Shown here: one piece after another, positions 7,474 to 14,784 of the stretch
Numbering within the stretch: position 1 is the stretch's first letter
Layout: every line of letters starts with the position of its first letter
Source of the DNA: Bacteroidales bacterium
Lineage (GTDB): Bacteria; Bacteroidota; Bacteroidia; Bacteroidales; F082
Assembly (NCBI GenBank): GCA_029933565.1
Contig: JAOZNY010000039.1
Span: forward strand, 1-17,976
Length of the DNA: 17,976 nucleotides
Direction: 5' to 3'
Notes under the pieces: generated by a model
Database searches by the model: none
Seen by the model: the letters and a program-made list of their open reading frames with translations, nothing else
What the model was told of the DNA's origin: nothing
Position numbers and translations under genes: made by a program

Positions 7474-10400
7474 TTAATAAAATCGTAATGCAACATTTTT
7501 TTCTTTGCCTTGGATTTCTTTTCCATTTTCGGTAACTACCGAACCCTCTTCAATTAAAAACTTTGTCTTCGAGTTTATGAAATCAACATTCTTCAAAATC
7601 ATTTTTGCAGCACCGTACTCAGGTTTCTTTTGTAAAAGTACTATCCCATAATTACAATCCTCAACTTTGGAGGATTCTACAGTTACTGTTGAAAGGTCTT
7701 TTGAGGCAATACCAATATTTGCCCTTTCGATTATACAGTTCTTTACACTTAGCCGCGAATCTTCACCCCCGCTAATACCTTTGTCCATGGCATCGTAGAT
7801 TTGTGTATTTTCAATAATAATATCGCTACCCGAAAAGTCAATGGCATCGTTGCCAATATTTGAAAACACTGTGCCCAGCACCAATCCCCTACTAAAATCA
7901 GAGTCGAAGGCATCACTAAAAATATAATCGAAATTTGAATCGCGAATAGTAAACTTTGAGCGGATAATATTCAATGCATCTTCGCATTGGTTGCGATAAA
8001 ACTTGGTATTTGTAATTTTTACATCCGACTCATAAAAGTTAACCGCACCGGTAAGAGTCCAGCCTTTGTAATTAAGTGTGTTTAGATTCTCAAAAATTAC
8101 ATTGTCAATTTCAGATCTACCACCGGCCTGCAAAACTGTAAAGCCGTTGGCGGAGAAATCGGAGGAAGTGATAACTATTGGATTTTCTTTTGTACCCTTC
8201 ATAAAAACAGGGGAATAAGAAAGAAACAAGGCGCTATCGGTGAAATTTAGTTTGCACCCCTCATTAAAATAAACCTCATAGCCTGATGAAATAACAATAT
8301 TATAATCAATTTCATTAAATTGTTGTTTTACAAAAATTTTATGGTCCTGAATCTTTTCAATAAAATTGTATTCTGCCAGATTAGCCGATTCATTTAGTTT
8401 TTGTTGAATGGTTTTACCCTTTGGTGAAGGCCATGGGTTGATTTCGATTTTAAAGGTTTCAAATTTTCCTTCCACCATGAAAAATAAATAATTTGTACCT
8501 GTATCAGTTTTAATTTCAAGTTGTTGCAAACCATCACCATAAAAGGCATTTAGTCTGGGCTCAGGTATTTGAAAACTACTTACATATTTATCTTTTACTC
8601 CTGTTCCTAAAATAATTAGGTCTCTTGGAAAGTAGTTCTCAACTTTTATTAAAATGCTATCGTCATTTACTTCCTCTAAATACGCATTAACAAAAAACTC
8701 AACTGTATTCTCAAAAACTGTTGTATCCGTATAAGATATATCTTTAACAATAAAATTATTCTCATTTTGCAAAAACTCACTTATTTCTTGTTCAAGTTTA
8801 GGTAGGTAATCTCTTATTGAAGCAGCACTTCGTTCAAAAAAATCAAAATCGTAAACATAATTCTTAAATTCCATTTTGAGCAATGAGTCGTAGTAAACAG
8901 TTTCGCTGTGAGTATTTTTTAAAACTTCCTCAATAAATTCTTCATTGGAAAATTCGTGTAAATATTTTACATACTTCTGAACAAAATCCTCCTGTCTGAA
9001 TAACTCATAGAACAATTGCTGCTCAGGATCAATTTTCTTTTGATTAATAATTGTGTGAGCCAGATTATCGTTAATTGAAATATCGGGTTTGCTGTGGTCG
9101 GTATAGCCATCGAAAGCAATTGGCTCAAGTTTTCCAATAATTGGATTATAGTAAAACCTTTGGTTGTGCCACACCATTCCGTGGCGAGCATGCGTAAGGT
9201 CGAGCATGGCATAATAAGCCGCAAGTTTGTTCAAATCAAAAATCTGCGCTGCCGGCATAAGTAGATTTTTGTATTGATGCATTAAAATTTGTGCATTTTT
9301 AAACTGACTAAACAGAACAGGGTTTTCCACTGTTTTGGATTGCGAAAATGGCTTAATTACAGCTGTTTGGTAAAAGGGAAATACAGGCCAATTCTTAAAA
9401 CTCTTACTCATTTTTTGAATTTGCCAAAAGGGGTCTTCATCAAATTTAACGATGGGTCCTTCGCGGCGATTACGGCTTTCCAACAGTTGTTTTACAAAAT
9501 GCTCCTCCCAGGCATACAAACCTTTATTACGATTGTTTACAAACAAAGGAACAAAACCGTAACTGGTAGTTAAAATATCTTTGGCTTCATAAAAATGATG
9601 CGATGACCATTCCAAAAGAAAATTACGGGCAAGTGGTGTTTGCACCGAGAATGTACGCAGACGATTCCAGGCATTATCCTTCCTCATTTTAATGCGAAAC
9701 GACCATTTATCACCCTTTAGGTGGTCTAACCAATCGCCTTTAAGCCGCATCTTTGCCTTCATCATTTTATCGTCACCAAACACTATTCCTTTTACCCAGT
9801 CGTTGTCGCCGGTTTGAAGCAATCCGTTGGCAAGTGCAATCTTTCGTTTTTCGTAAAGTTTTAAAAACTCAGAAGTATCTAAAGTTATGCTTAAGGCTTC
9901 TTCTTTATATTTAGGATAGATTTTTGAAGCAAATCTCTCTATTTTAAAATCGTCAAAATATACAGTGTCTTTGCTATTATTCCATGCATAAAACGAAAAT
10001 GTATTTTTTCCAAATTCCAATGGCGGAATAAAAACTTCAATTTCAAGTTTTTCCCAGCCATTTTCATTGGTTTCAACTGCAACAGCAGTAGCTGTATAAT
10101 AATCCTTGGCATTTTTTGCTGACACAACCAAAACACCCTTTTCATCTTTCGATTTCCGCCAAACGCTAACCAAAAAATATGAATCGGCTCTAAGATTATT
10201 AAGTTTGAAACCAAAAGCATAAGCCTTATTTCCTGGCGTTGTGTAAATTGAATGTTTGCCACTATGCGATTCCACAGCAGTTTGCTTTTTTCCACCGTCA
10301 AAAAAGAATGTTGAATCGTTGGATGCAATAAATTGTTTTTTGTTTTTAGTGAGATTTTCAGCATTGCAAGTCACCAATTTACCAATTGGGAAACTATCTT

Positions 10401-10476
10401 GCCTTACACATGAAGTAAGCCACAAAACAATAAAAAACAAAAAAAATATCCTTATTACAAAAAACTGAATCTTCAC
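7474..10476 (-). CDS. CotH kinase-like lipoprotein fused to a right-handed beta-helix
   Basis: This is a 1000-residue exported protein. The GTG start is chosen because it gives a compact signal peptide ending in lipobox L-T-S-C (C23). Residues about 35-185 look like a beta-sandwich carbohydrate-binding-type module (S-G-K-H-S-I-Y, and V-Y-F-D-D-F-K-I-E near 172-180). Residues about 195-560 resemble the CotH kinase family, with M-R-L-K-G-D-W at 243-249, W-S-F-R-I-K-M at 258-264, H-N-Q-R-F-Y-Y-N-P at 437-445 and L-E-P-I-A-F-D at 450-456. Known CotH proteins are atypical kinases that phosphorylate spore-coat proteins. Here D456 fits the second catalytic Asp, but the usual Asp shortly before H-N appears replaced by a H-A-R-H stretch (429-432). 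Residues about 725-985 contain repeated short strands with N-x-x-F, D-A-I-D-F-S-G and G-I-x-x typical of parallel beta-helices. The protein is likely surface or periplasmic; its substrate is unknown. Confidence 0.82.
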   Translation of the reverse strand: MKIQFFVIRIFFLFFIVLWLTSCVRQDSFPIGKLVTCNAENLTKNKKQFIASNDSTFFFDGGKKQTAVESHSGKHSIYTTPGNKAYAFGFKLNNLRADSYFLVSVWRKSKDEKGVLVVSAKNAKDYYTATAVAVETNENGWEKLEIEVFIPPLEFGKNTFSFYAWNNSKDTVYFDDFKIERFASKIYPKYKEEALSITLDTSEFLKLYEKRKIALANGLLQTGDNDWVKGIVFGDDKMMKAKMRLKGDWLDHLKGDKWSFRIKMRKDNAWNRLRTFSVQTPLARNFLLEWSSHHFYEAKDILTTSYGFVPLFVNNRNKGLYAWEEHFVKQLLESRNRREGPIVKFDEDPFWQIQKMSKSFKNWPVFPFYQTAVIKPFSQSKTVENPVLFSQFKNAQILMHQYKNLLMPAAQIFDLNKLAAYYAMLDLTHARHGMVWHNQRFYYNPIIGKLEPIAFDGYTDHSKPDISINDNLAHTIINQKKIDPEQQLFYELFRQEDFVQKYVKYLHEFSNEEFIEEVLKNTHSETVYYDSLLKMEFKNYVYDFDFFERSAASIRDYLPKLEQEISEFLQNENNFIVKDISYTDTTVFENTVEFFVNAYLEEVNDDSILIKVENYFPRDLIILGTGVKDKYVSSFQIPEPRLNAFYGDGLQQLEIKTDTGTNYLFFMVEGKFETFKIEINPWPSPKGKTIQQKLNESANLAEYNFIEKIQDHKIFVKQQFNEIDYNIVISSGYEVYFNEGCKLNFTDSALFLSYSPVFMKGTKENPIVITSSDFSANGFTVLQAGGRSEIDNVIFENLNTLNYKGWTLTGAVNFYESDVKITNTKFYRNQCEDALNIIRSKFTIRDSNFDYIFSDAFDSDFSRGLVLGTVFSNIGNDAIDFSGSDIIIENTQIYDAMDKGISGGEDSRLSVKNCIIERANIGIASKDLSTVTVESSKVEDCNYGIVLLQKKPEYGAAKMILKNVDFINSKTKFLIEEGSVVTENGKEIQGKEKNVALRFY

Positions 10477-10504
10477 TCTTAAAATCTTTGTTTAAACAAG
10501 AATG

Positions 10505-10512
10505 CAAATTTA
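10505..10512 (-). promoter_or_regulatory. Candidate -7 element of the CotH-like gene
   Basis: The minus strand reads TAAATTTG, matching TAnnTTTG exactly, 28 bp before the GTG start at 10476. No TTG -33 box is visible at the expected distance, so this is only a candidate. Confidence 0.35.
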
Positions 10513-10611
10513 GACAATTAGAGGGATTTTTTAAGGTAGTTTTCAGGAAATAGCAATGCCTTATTTATTTGTGTTATATGATGATTTGTGTGATTGGTTT
10601 AAAATGCACCT

Positions 10612-10634
10612 TATCTGTTTATTAAAAACAGATA
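10612..10634. repeat. Perfect 9-bp palindromic hairpin
   Basis: The arms TATCTGTTT (10612-10620) and AAACAGATA (10626-10634) are exact reverse complements around a 5-base ATTAA loop. No T-run follows on either strand, so it does not look like a terminator. It could be an operator for a dimeric regulator of the divergent genes, or a DNA cruciform remnant of a mobile repeat. Confidence 0.6.
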
Positions 10635-10684
10635 TCAATAAATCCCAAAACGCAATAAATCAAATAACAAATAAACACCAAAAC

Positions 10685-10836
10685 ACAATGTCCAAATTAC
10701 ACATGTATTATCTTGCAATAAACTATATTCTAAGCAATAAACTTGACAAAAAAACAAAAAATCATGCTTCAGATCTTTATGTAGTTTTGATTATTGATTT
10801 TTAATTATTGGTTATTATTTGTAATTTGACCATTGT
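10685..10836. repeat. Imperfect inverted repeat in the divergent intergenic region
   Basis: The arms are 10685-10700 (ACAATGTCCAAATTAC) and 10821-10836 (GTAATTTGACCATTGT). They pair at 14 of 16 positions. The sequence outside each arm is also loosely complementary (CAAATAA words against TTATTTG words), suggesting a decayed symmetrical element of roughly 200 bp with no coding capacity. Confidence 0.55.
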
Positions 10837-10925
10837 AATTTATTATTTGTTTATTAAACTACCCACTATAATCGACATAAATCTTCAATTTGTTTTATTT
10901 TTACAGGAAATTCAAATTACAACTG

Positions 10926-12368
10926 ATGTATCGTTTCTTTCTTTTTATTGTTCTTCTATCAGCCACACATTCATTGATTGGACAAAATATTCCCGGCCTT
11001 GTGTTTGGTGGCTCAAATAATGATATTGGAACTGCTATTTGCCAAACAGAAGATGAAGGTTTTTTACTGGTGGGCACTACCCGAAGTTTTGGAAATGGAA
11101 GCGAAGATATTTACCTTATTAAACTCAATAAATTCTTTCAAACTCAATGGGAAGAAACAACTGGGAAAACGCATAGGGATGTTATTAGGTCGGTAATTGA
11201 GGTTAACGATGGTTTTTTAATGGCAGGTGATGCATGGGATATTGGATTATCAAGATCTGAGGTTTACCTTCAGAAAACATCAAAAAATGGCGATTTACTA
11301 TGGCGCAAAGGATATGGGACACAACAAAATGAAAGAGGTTTTGATTTTATAAAAAGTACTGATAATTATCTTTATCTATTAGGTTACAGCAGAGGATACG
11401 ATAACAGAGGAGATGTTTTATTGATTAAAACTGACACTTCTGGAAATGAGATTTGGCGAAGTAGTTTTGGCTACGAATATGATGATTATGGAATGGGTTT
11501 AATTGAGGATAAAAATGGAGATATTGTCATAATTGGTTCTAGGGATGGCTTTTTCGATGATGTACATGTAAATTACAAGGAACATGATGCAGACTTTTTT
11601 CTTGCAAAACTAAATCCACAGGGGCAAATTTTATGGAAGAAAAGTTTTGGTGGAAATGAGCACGATTTCGGATATGGGATTTTAAATGGGCCAGATGACA
11701 CTTATTATATTTCAGGATCTACACAAACAAATTCCAATGGAAAATTTGATATGTTCCTTGCAAATACTGATACTGCCGGCAATATTTTGTGGCAAACAAA
11801 TTTTGGTGGAGAAAATTATGAGTATTGTGTTTCTATTATTAAAAACTCTGATGAGGATTTATTTCTAGTAGGAACCACTAAAAGTTTTAGCAATTCTGCT
11901 GATATTTATTTGATTAAAACTAACCCCTATGGGGAAGAGATTTGGAGTTTGACAATAGATGGTGATAAAACTGACTACGGCAATAATATTATCAGCACTG
12001 ATGATGGAGGGTGTATTGTTATCGGTCAAAGCCAAGACAGTTTAGGTATTTTTAACCTTGTTATTACTAAAATAAATACTCATGGAATAATAGAAGGTAT
12101 TACATGGAAGAACAAAAACCCTGTAATTCCAGATATTGCATTTGGCCCTAACCCTATGAGAAATAAAGGAAACTTTTTTTATTCGGGGAATACTAAATTA
12201 CTTGTTAAAATAACTAATATAAACGGCCAAACTATTGAAACATTTAGTATTGAAAATGGGGAAACCACATTTAACAGAGGGGGTTTAAGTGCAGGATCCT
12301 ATATTTATTCAATCCTTAATCAAACAGAAGAAACTGTTTTCTTTAGAGGCAAAATAGTTATTCAATAG
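10926..12368 (+). CDS. Secreted seven-repeat (probable beta-propeller) protein with type IX sorting domain
   Basis: This 480-residue protein starts at ATG 10926, chosen because it begins the signal peptide directly (M-Y-R-F-F-L-F-I-V-L-L, cleavage near I-G-Q-N). Residues 28-395 consist of seven repeats of about 50 residues, each built as F-G-G-x-x-x-D-x-G, then a D-G-x-F-x-x-x-G-T-T strand pair, then D-x-Y-L-I-K, N-x-x-G-x-x-x-W. Repeats start near 28, 80, 131, 182, 242, 294 and 346. Seven copies of this size suggest a closed seven-bladed propeller. Residues about 396-480 are a type A Por/T9SS C-terminal sorting domain, with F-G-P-N-P at 406-410, G-L-S-A-G-S-Y-I-Y near 453-461 and a C-terminal G-K-I-V-I-Q. 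The protein is therefore expected to be exported by the type IX system to the cell surface or medium. Ligand is unknown. Its 3' end overlaps the convergent phosphoesterase gene by 11 bp. Confidence 0.85.
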   Translation: MYRFFLFIVLLSATHSLIGQNIPGLVFGGSNNDIGTAICQTEDEGFLLVGTTRSFGNGSEDIYLIKLNKFFQTQWEETTGKTHRDVIRSVIEVNDGFLMAGDAWDIGLSRSEVYLQKTSKNGDLLWRKGYGTQQNERGFDFIKSTDNYLYLLGYSRGYDNRGDVLLIKTDTSGNEIWRSSFGYEYDDYGMGLIEDKNGDIVIIGSRDGFFDDVHVNYKEHDADFFLAKLNPQGQILWKKSFGGNEHDFGYGILNGPDDTYYISGSTQTNSNGKFDMFLANTDTAGNILWQTNFGGENYEYCVSIIKNSDEDLFLVGTTKSFSNSADIYLIKTNPYGEEIWSLTIDGDKTDYGNNIISTDDGGCIVIGQSQDSLGIFNLVITKINTHGIIEGITWKNKNPVIPDIAFGPNPMRNKGNFFYSGNTKLLVKITNINGQTIETFSIENGETTFNRGGLSAGSYIYSILNQTEETVFFRGKIVIQ

Positions 12369-13230
12369 GGGTATTCATTAAATACAATGAGTCCAGGTTA
12401 TGAAACTGCCAATCAAGGAATTCGTTAGTTATATTATAATTAAAAATCAACACTTCATCGTCAGGTTCATTATGATTTAACCCACATCCCAGAAACCAAA
12501 TTCCATCATCGGAAATAGAAGAAAAAGTCTTTTTGTAACCTCCCATATCACCTAAAACACAAATCACCTGAGTACCCCTATTATTAACTTGCTTAAGCTT
12601 TGCATATATTGTATTTACAAATGGTGTGTTAACCGAATCGCAGGTAGCGCTCCAGTAAACCAGATTACTATTTGCATACAAATTTGGCTGAATAAGGCCG
12701 GGTATGTCTTTCCAGATTCCGTGATGCATCAACAAAATCAAATATTTTGAATCCTGAATGGTATCACAAACATTGCTAATTATTTCATATTGATCTTCAA
12801 TCATTTCACAATTTGTAGGCACCAGATTTGTATTCATTACTATCCTCGTAATTTTATTGCTCGAATATGCGAAATATGTATCTCTTCCTGTAAATTCATT
12901 ATACCATTCCCAATTGCCTTCTCTAGCATCATGGTTGCCCAACGCCCAATGCGTTTCAAGGTTTCCCAAATCTACAACACTATCAATGTATTGCACAGTT
13001 GAGTAATTGAGCATGGCTTCTGAGCAAACATCACCACCTAGCCAAATACCTTTATAAGGCGATTTATCAAGACTCTCAATCCTAAAGTCCATTTTCGATC
13101 CCATAGTATTATCTTGAAAGCAATGTCCCACAAATAAATAACTTATACTGTCTGTTTCCTGCTTTTGCGAAAAAACATTATTAACTATAAATCCTGATAA
13201 TAAAATCGAAACAATTATTATACTCTTCAT
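12358..13230 (-). CDS. Exported metallophosphoesterase-like protein with unusual motifs
   Basis: The 290-residue protein has a signal peptide (I-I-I-V-S-I-L-L-S-G-F-I-V, cleavage probably around F-S-Q) and no lipobox. It follows the calcineurin-like phosphoesterase order: a first motif read as V-G-H-C-F-Q-D (34-40) in place of D-x-H, G-G-D-V at 65-68, G-N-H-D at 98-101, M-H-H-G at 168-171, and a final strand ending in L-G-D-M-G-G (226-231) where the family usually has G-H-x-H. The central G-N-H-D and the single M-H-H-G are secure, so the fold call is firm while activity and metal content are uncertain. The substrate may be a phosphomonoester or diester in the periplasm. The gene is convergent with and overlaps the propeller gene by 11 bp, and is divergent from the glycosyltransferase gene across 52 bp. 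Confidence 0.78.
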   Translation of the reverse strand: MKSIIIVSILLSGFIVNNVFSQKQETDSISYLFVGHCFQDNTMGSKMDFRIESLDKSPYKGIWLGGDVCSEAMLNYSTVQYIDSVVDLGNLETHWALGNHDAREGNWEWYNEFTGRDTYFAYSSNKITRIVMNTNLVPTNCEMIEDQYEIISNVCDTIQDSKYLILLMHHGIWKDIPGLIQPNLYANSNLVYWSATCDSVNTPFVNTIYAKLKQVNNRGTQVICVLGDMGGYKKTFSSISDDGIWFLGCGLNHNEPDDEVLIFNYNITNEFLDWQFHNLDSLYLMNTPIE

Positions 13231-13234
13231 GTAA

Positions 13235-13242
13235 CAAAAATA
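13235..13242 (-). promoter_or_regulatory. Candidate -7 element of the phosphoesterase gene
   Basis: The minus strand reads TATTTTTG (TAnnTTTG), ending only 4 bases before the ATG at 13230. If real, the mRNA would be nearly leaderless. No -33 box is evident. Confidence 0.25.
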
Positions 13243-13255
13243 AGTTGATTTCCAT

Positions 13256-13263
13256 TACATTTG
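13256..13263 (+). promoter_or_regulatory. Candidate -7 element of the glycosyltransferase gene
   Basis: The plus strand reads TACATTTG, an exact TAnnTTTG match 19 bp before the ATG at 13283, in the 52-bp gap between two divergent genes. No good TTG -33 box lies at the expected spacing. Confidence 0.35.
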
Positions 13264-13282
13264 CATTTTATTTTTTTGATTT

Positions 13283-14002
13283 ATGCCACAAACACTTTCA
13301 ATAATTATTCCAGCCTTCAACGAGGCAAACACCATTCATTTAATACTCGACAAAGTATTGAATGTTAAATTAATTGGTGAATTTAAAAAAGAACTAATCA
13401 TTGTTAACGACTTTTCAACTGACAAAACAGTTGAGACAATAAAAAAATATATTGCCGACCATACCGATACCGACATTAAACTTTTTGAGCAACCTAAAAA
13501 TATGGGCAAGGGGGCTGCACTGCACCGGGGCTTTAAGGAAGCCTATGGAGATTACATAATTATTCAGGATGCTGATTTGGAGTACGACCCCGAAGAATAC
13601 AATGTTTTGCTACAACCTGTTGTTGATGGCTTTGCCGATGTTGTTTACGGCTCACGCTTTATGGGTGGCAATGCTCACCGAATTTTGTTTTTCTGGCATT
13701 CGTTGGGCAATAAATTCCTTACTACCTTGTCGAATATGTTTACTAACCTAAACCTTACCGACATGGAAACCTGTTATAAATTATTCAGGTCCGATATTAT
13801 TAAAGGCCTACAACTTAAAGAAAATCGCTTTGGTTTCGAACCCGAAGTAACGGCCAAAGTTTCGCGCATTCCTAATGTAAGGGTTTACGAAGTTGGAATT
13901 TCATATTATGGTCGCACCTACGAAGAAGGAAAAAAGATAGGCTGGAAAGATGGGTTTAGGGCAATCTTTAGCATTTTGAAGTATAATTTATTCTCTAGGT
14001 AA
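13283..14002 (+). CDS. Glycosyltransferase family 2 (polyprenyl-phosphate sugar transferase-like)
   Basis: This 239-residue GT-A fold enzyme resembles dolichyl/undecaprenyl-phosphate mannosyl- or glucosyltransferases (DPM1-like, without C-terminal membrane helices). The N-terminus L-S-I-I-I-P-A-F-N-E at 5-14 is the nucleotide-binding strand, V-N-D-F-S-T at 41-46 replaces V-D-D-G-S-T, G-K-G-A-A-L-H-R-G at 75-83 is typical of DPM1-type enzymes, and D96-A-D98 is the metal-binding D-x-D followed by L-E-Y-D-P. Y-G-S-R-F at 122-126 and D-M-E-T-C-Y-K at 160-166 (acceptor side) complete the family pattern. It probably loads a sugar onto a lipid phosphate carrier at the cytoplasmic face of the inner membrane, feeding glycan or protein glycosylation pathways. 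The ATG at 13283 begins right at the family N-terminus. Its 3' end overlaps the convergent MNT gene by 8 bp. Confidence 0.88.
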   Translation: MPQTLSIIIPAFNEANTIHLILDKVLNVKLIGEFKKELIIVNDFSTDKTVETIKKYIADHTDTDIKLFEQPKNMGKGAALHRGFKEAYGDYIIIQDADLEYDPEEYNVLLQPVVDGFADVVYGSRFMGGNAHRILFFWHSLGNKFLTTLSNMFTNLNLTDMETCYKLFRSDIIKGLQLKENRFGFEPEVTAKVSRIPNVRVYEVGISYYGRTYEEGKKIGWKDGFRAIFSILKYNLFSR

Positions 14003-14318
14003 TATTTCTTTCAAACAAAACAACGCCCACTCTTTTAATGTGTTCCAATAAGCCTTGTTCTTTTATTCTTTCAAAAATAACCAAGTCAATTTTATAAGGT
14101 AAGTTCAAATTATCAAGTTCTATGGAAGCATCAATAATATCATTCAGGGCTATAGAATCTCCTTTTATTGCCAAATCAATATCAGAGCCATTGCTATAAT
14201 TGCCTTTTGCCCTTGAACCAAAAAGAACAATTTCAGAAATCTTTTTATTCCTAATAAGGATTGCAATAATATTGTCAATATCAGAAACCTCAAGACCATA
14301 TTTAGTTTGCTGATTCAT
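13995..14318 (-). CDS. mntA: MntA-type nucleotidyltransferase antitoxin
   Basis: This 107-residue minimal nucleotidyltransferase has the canonical G-S-x10-D-x-D signature: G34-S35, then D46-I-D48 with exactly ten residues between, and a third acidic residue D78 in K-I-D-L-V. In characterised HepT/MntA systems the MNT protein neutralises the HEPN toxin by transferring AMP groups to its active-site tyrosine. The gene lies 5 bp downstream of the HEPN gene on the same strand, the usual operon order of HI0074/HI0073 families. The TAG stop lies within the end of the convergent glycosyltransferase gene. I use the symbol by family resemblance; an unrelated housekeeping nucleotidyltransferase role is less likely given the partner. 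Confidence 0.88.
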   Translation of the reverse strand: MNQQTKYGLEVSDIDNIIAILIRNKKISEIVLFGSRAKGNYSNGSDIDLAIKGDSIALNDIIDASIELDNLNLPYKIDLVIFERIKEQGLLEHIKRVGVVLFERNIT

Positions 14319-14323
14319 TAAAT

Positions 14324-14728
14324 CTATTTATTCTCTTCTTCCAATTTAATTCGTAAATCGCTAAACAAATAATAATATGAGTTTCTAATACCCATAATTA
14401 TCTCTTGTGCTGTTGTTTCATCATATGTATGACTTGTTAGGTTCCTGCTTTTATGCATAGCCATCCATACTTTTCCATCTGAAATATATCCATCCTGAAA
14501 ACTTTGTTCAATTACTGGTTTTGGGCCAATAATACTTATGTAACCCTTTTCTTTTAATAAGTCCTGTAAGGTTTTCCATGCCAATTCATAAGTGTATTCA
14601 AAGGCTTTTATCAATCCTTGCCCCTCCATTTCAGTAAGGTCTTCCTTTTGAACAAATCTTTCCAATTGACTAAATGCCTTATTGAAATTTACAAATCTTT
14701 GCTGCCAGCGAATATCAGAATTCTTCAT
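14324..14728 (-). CDS. hepT: HepT-type HEPN toxin (HI0074 family nucleotidyltransferase substrate-binding protein)
   Basis: The protein is 134 residues, all-helical and highly charged. ATG 14728 is chosen over an upstream in-frame start because it begins at M-K-N-S-D-I-R-W, the normal family N-terminus. It carries the HEPN ribonuclease signature R-x4-H-x-Y exactly: R95-N-L-T-S-H100-T-Y102. In studied systems R and H are needed for RNA cleavage and the Tyr is the residue AMPylated by MntA. Earlier F-E-Y-T-Y-E-L-A-W-K at 43-52 is another landmark of the HI0074 group. It is the first gene of a two-gene leftward operon with the MNT gene, separated by 5 bp. Upstream sequence is very AT-rich but shows no exact -7 box. 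The intact motifs argue that the toxin is active. Confidence 0.88.
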   Translation of the reverse strand: MKNSDIRWQQRFVNFNKAFSQLERFVQKEDLTEMEGQGLIKAFEYTYELAWKTLQDLLKEKGYISIIGPKPVIEQSFQDGYISDGKVWMAMHKSRNLTSHTYDETTAQEIIMGIRNSYYYLFSDLRIKLEEENK

Positions 14729-14784
14729 GCTATTTTTCAATTTATAAATGTAAAAATACAATATTAATTTCTTATTGCTTTTTT

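Larger units (their letters stand above)
10477..10925. other. Long AT-rich divergent intergenic region without a convincing gene
   Basis: This 449-bp region separates the divergent CotH-like and propeller genes. The two short open frames in it (10556-10804, and 10808 onwards) have AT-driven composition, no start context and no recognisable protein pattern, so I do not call them genes. It holds a perfect 9-bp hairpin, an imperfect inverted repeat with arms 136 bp apart (start to start), and tracts of C/A-rich CAAATAA and the complementary TTATTTG words that look like degenerate intergenic repeats. Both flanking promoters must lie here. Confidence 0.7.

Noticed and set aside
10612..10634. Terminator of a leftward or rightward transcript
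   Set aside because: There is no U-tract after the stem on either strand and no gene ends nearby.
10556..10804. Open frame of 82 codons on the plus strand in the divergent gap
   Set aside because: Composition follows the AT-rich DNA (Asn, Lys, Ile, Tyr), with no recognisable motif or start context, and it spans the hairpin and repeat arm.
10890..10925. Upstream TTG start for the propeller gene
   Set aside because: It would add 12 residues before a well-formed signal peptide; ATG 10926 gives the normal N-terminus.
13995..14002. Disrupted gene at the glycosyltransferase/MNT junction
   Set aside because: Both proteins have full-length family C-termini; the 8-bp overlap is a normal convergent arrangement.
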